From NCBI GenBank assembly GCA_047602365.1, contig JASGHM010000001.1, positions 1,426,001 through 1,490,000 of the forward strand: a stretch of 64,000 nucleotides of DNA. Direction: 5' to 3'. The notes under the pieces are model-generated. The model worked only from the letters and a program-made list of their open reading frames with translations. It made no database searches and was not told the origin of the DNA. Shown piece by piece: positions 62,718 through 64,000 of this stretch. This stretch comes from Piscinibacter sp047602365 (GTDB lineage Bacteria; Pseudomonadota; Gammaproteobacteria; Burkholderiales; Burkholderiaceae_C). A program made the position numbers and the translations under genes. How positions within the stretch are numbered: the stretch's first letter is position 1; each line of letters starts with the position of its first letter.

Positions 62718-64000
62718 GCGGCTTCTGGTCGCGGCTGCTCGGCGGCAAGCCCGCACCGGCCGCGGCCCCGGCCGCAGCGCCGGCGGCTGCGCCGACGGCA
62801 GCAGCGGCCACGCCGTCGGCGATGCCGACCTTCGGCGCGCGCCGCCCGCTGGTCGGTGCCAACGGCGAGTTGGCCGGTTTCGAGTTCCGCCTGTCGCCGG
62901 CGACGCAGCGCCGCCTGCAGGCCGGTGGCGAGGGTCCGGCGGCCGCGGCGCACGCGATCGCGCTGCTGTCGGCGATGCGTTCGACGCTGGCCGCCGGCCG
63001 CATCGCGCTGGGCGAACTGCCGGCCGGGCTGCTGACGCGGCCGGCCGTCGCCGAGCAGGTGCCCGAGGGGGCGTGGATCGCAGTCCAGGGGGCCTTCGAC
63101 GCCGGCGACAGCATCGCCGGCGCCCTGATGCAGTGGCGCACCCGTGGCGTGAAGCTGGGCGCGGCCGATGGCGCGCCGCAACCGCCGGGGGCGAGCTTCG
63201 TGCTGTTGCGCCCCGCGGCCGGCGGCATCGAGGCGGTGCTGCAGGCGGCCGACCGCTGGCAGCGCGAGGAGCCCGCGCGCACCCGCATCGCCGTCGACCT
63301 GCCCGGCGTGGAGGCGATCGAGCAGGCGCTGGAGCGTGGTGTGTTCCTCGCCGCCGGGCGCGTCGAGGCCGGCGACGGTGCATTCGCCCAGCGCCGCATC
63401 GTGCAGCCGGCGACGCAGCGCCTGTGCCAGTTGCTCAACGACGTGGTGGCCGACCGCGACACCGCGCAGATCGGTACCGTGCTGCGCTCCGACCTGGCGC
63501 TGTCGTACCGGCTGCTGCGCTGTGTCAACAGCCCGGCGGTGGGCCTGGCGCGGCCGGTCGAATCCGTCGAGCAGGCGGTGATGGTGCTCGGCCGCGCCGA
63601 GCTGTACCGCTGGCTCAGCGTGCTGCTGACCGCCTCGGGCAGCGGCCGGCCGGCCTCGCGCGCGCTGCAGGACGTGGCGCTGGCCCGCGCGCGGTTGCTC
63701 GAGCTGCTGGCGCTGGACGCTGGCGCCGTCCCGCCAGCGGCGATGTTCACCGTCGGCCTGCTGTCGATGCTCGACACGCTGCTGCAGGTGCCGCTGGCCG
63801 ATGCGCTGCAGCCGCTGCAGCTGGCCGAGCCGGCCCGCGCCGCGCTGCTCGAGCGTGCCGGGCCCTGGTGGCCGGCGCTGGATCTGGCGATGCGCATCGA
63901 ACGCCATGACCTCGACGGCGCGGAACCGCTGGCCCAGCCCTTCGGCGGGCTCGACGCCGTGCTGGCGCGGGCCGACGAGGCCTGGGCCTGGTCCGCCGCA
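62714..64000 (+). CDS. HDOD-domain signalling protein (EAL-HDOD type), partial
   Basis: At least 429 residues; the C-terminus is beyond the window. Residues 15-35 are an Ala/Pro linker, and residues 45-215 look like a decayed EAL phosphodiesterase domain without the EAL catalytic residues. The HDOD domain begins near 235 (CQLLNDVVADRDTAQI, then LSYRLLRCVNSPAVGL and VMVLGRAELYRWL). Such YuxH-like proteins take part in signalling or cell-cycle control. Its ATG overlaps the stop of the PD-(D/E)XK-like gene. Confidence 0.88.
   Translation, partial: MSGFWSRLLGGKPAPAAAPAAAPAAAPTAAAATPSAMPTFGARRPLVGANGELAGFEFRLSPATQRRLQAGGEGPAAAAHAIALLSAMRSTLAAGRIALGELPAGLLTRPAVAEQVPEGAWIAVQGAFDAGDSIAGALMQWRTRGVKLGAADGAPQPPGASFVLLRPAAGGIEAVLQAADRWQREEPARTRIAVDLPGVEAIEQALERGVFLAAGRVEAGDGAFAQRRIVQPATQRLCQLLNDVVADRDTAQIGTVLRSDLALSYRLLRCVNSPAVGLARPVESVEQAVMVLGRAELYRWLSVLLTASGSGRPASRALQDVALARARLLELLALDAGAVPPAAMFTVGLLSMLDTLLQVPLADALQPLQLAEPARAALLERAGPWWPALDLAMRIERHDLDGAEPLAQPFGGLDAVLARADEAWAWSAA

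Noticed and set aside
61372..63909. Apparent 845-residue fusion of a PD-(D/E)XK-like protein with another domain
   Set aside because: The correct frames shift at 62413 and 62686. The downstream half in this frame is Arg/Gly-rich shadow, and the HDOD gene starts separately at 62714.
1..64000. Mobile elements, prophage, tRNA or rRNA genes
   Set aside because: No transposase, integrase, phage structural gene, terminal repeat, T-loop-like GGTTCGA with cloverleaf, or rRNA stretch was recognised by eye; a tool-based scan (tRNAscan, ISfinder) could still find short ones.

Overview
The window is chromosomal DNA from a high-GC betaproteobacterium, most probably of the order Burkholderiales (Rubrivivax/Leptothrix/Ideonella-like; the genus cannot be fixed from sequence alone). 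Pointers are the very high GC content, the dense gene packing with ATGA/GTGA stop-start overlaps, and the origin-proximal order mnmE-yidC-yidD-rnpA-rpmH (leftward) facing dnaA-dnaN-gyrB (rightward). I see no rRNA, tRNA, insertion sequence, prophage or CRISPR array.

Layout. 1-10.1 kb: the start of a GMC oxidoreductase, a carboxymuconolactone decarboxylase-like protein, a MarC membrane protein, a glycine-rich RRM RNA-binding protein, and a leftward kdsC-lptC-SDR-CBM9/DUF5916 cluster. A CPA2 antiporter, apt and a cyclic-nucleotide-binding protein follow. 10.2-20.3 kb: the replication-origin neighbourhood. 20.3-26.2 kb: a membrane protein, a TerB/DUF697-like protein, a tannase-type hydrolase divergent from a MarR regulator, glyoxalase I, and an NAPE-PLD-like metallo-beta-lactamase. 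26.2-35.5 kb: an ABC exporter (ATPase, FtsX permease, HlyD-type subunit), a proline-rich protein, a GlxA-type regulator, a sterol desaturase-like protein coupled to a homocysteine methyltransferase, and a diguanylate cyclase. 35.6-41.9 kb: an OCD-MaoC-hydratase operon, a SET protein, a DEDDh exonuclease, a LEA2 lipoprotein and a phosphotransferase/kinase fusion. 41.9-49.4 kb: a TetR-led RND efflux operon with a perfect 30-bp palindrome at its head. 49.5-55.9 kb: an HNH-like protein of unknown function divergent from a WYL regulator, with two copies of an inverted repeat between them; then DUF427, an orphan solute-binding protein, GNAT and a FadH-type reductase. 55.9-61.9 kb: a five-gene operon (RND fusion subunit, RND pump, DUF2892, SLAC1/TDT channel, CsoR-family regulator) preceded by a CsoR/CstR-type operator. 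62-64 kb: a PD-(D/E)XK-like protein translationally coupled to an HDOD protein cut off by the window edge.

The most interesting candidate system is the 55.9-61.9 kb operon. Its regulator keeps two cysteines but lacks the usual His/Cys copper ligands, which resembles persulfide-sensing CstR. The operon joins sulfur-linked membrane proteins to an RND pump. Second is the WYL-controlled HNH-like gene.

A caution affects the whole window. Nine otherwise well-conserved genes are interrupted by about fifteen frameshifts, and every one is in the +1 direction, including six in one RND gene and one in mnmE. This is best explained by residual single-base insertions in the sequence rather than real gene decay. 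I list these genes as 'pseudogene' only because their frames are broken as given.
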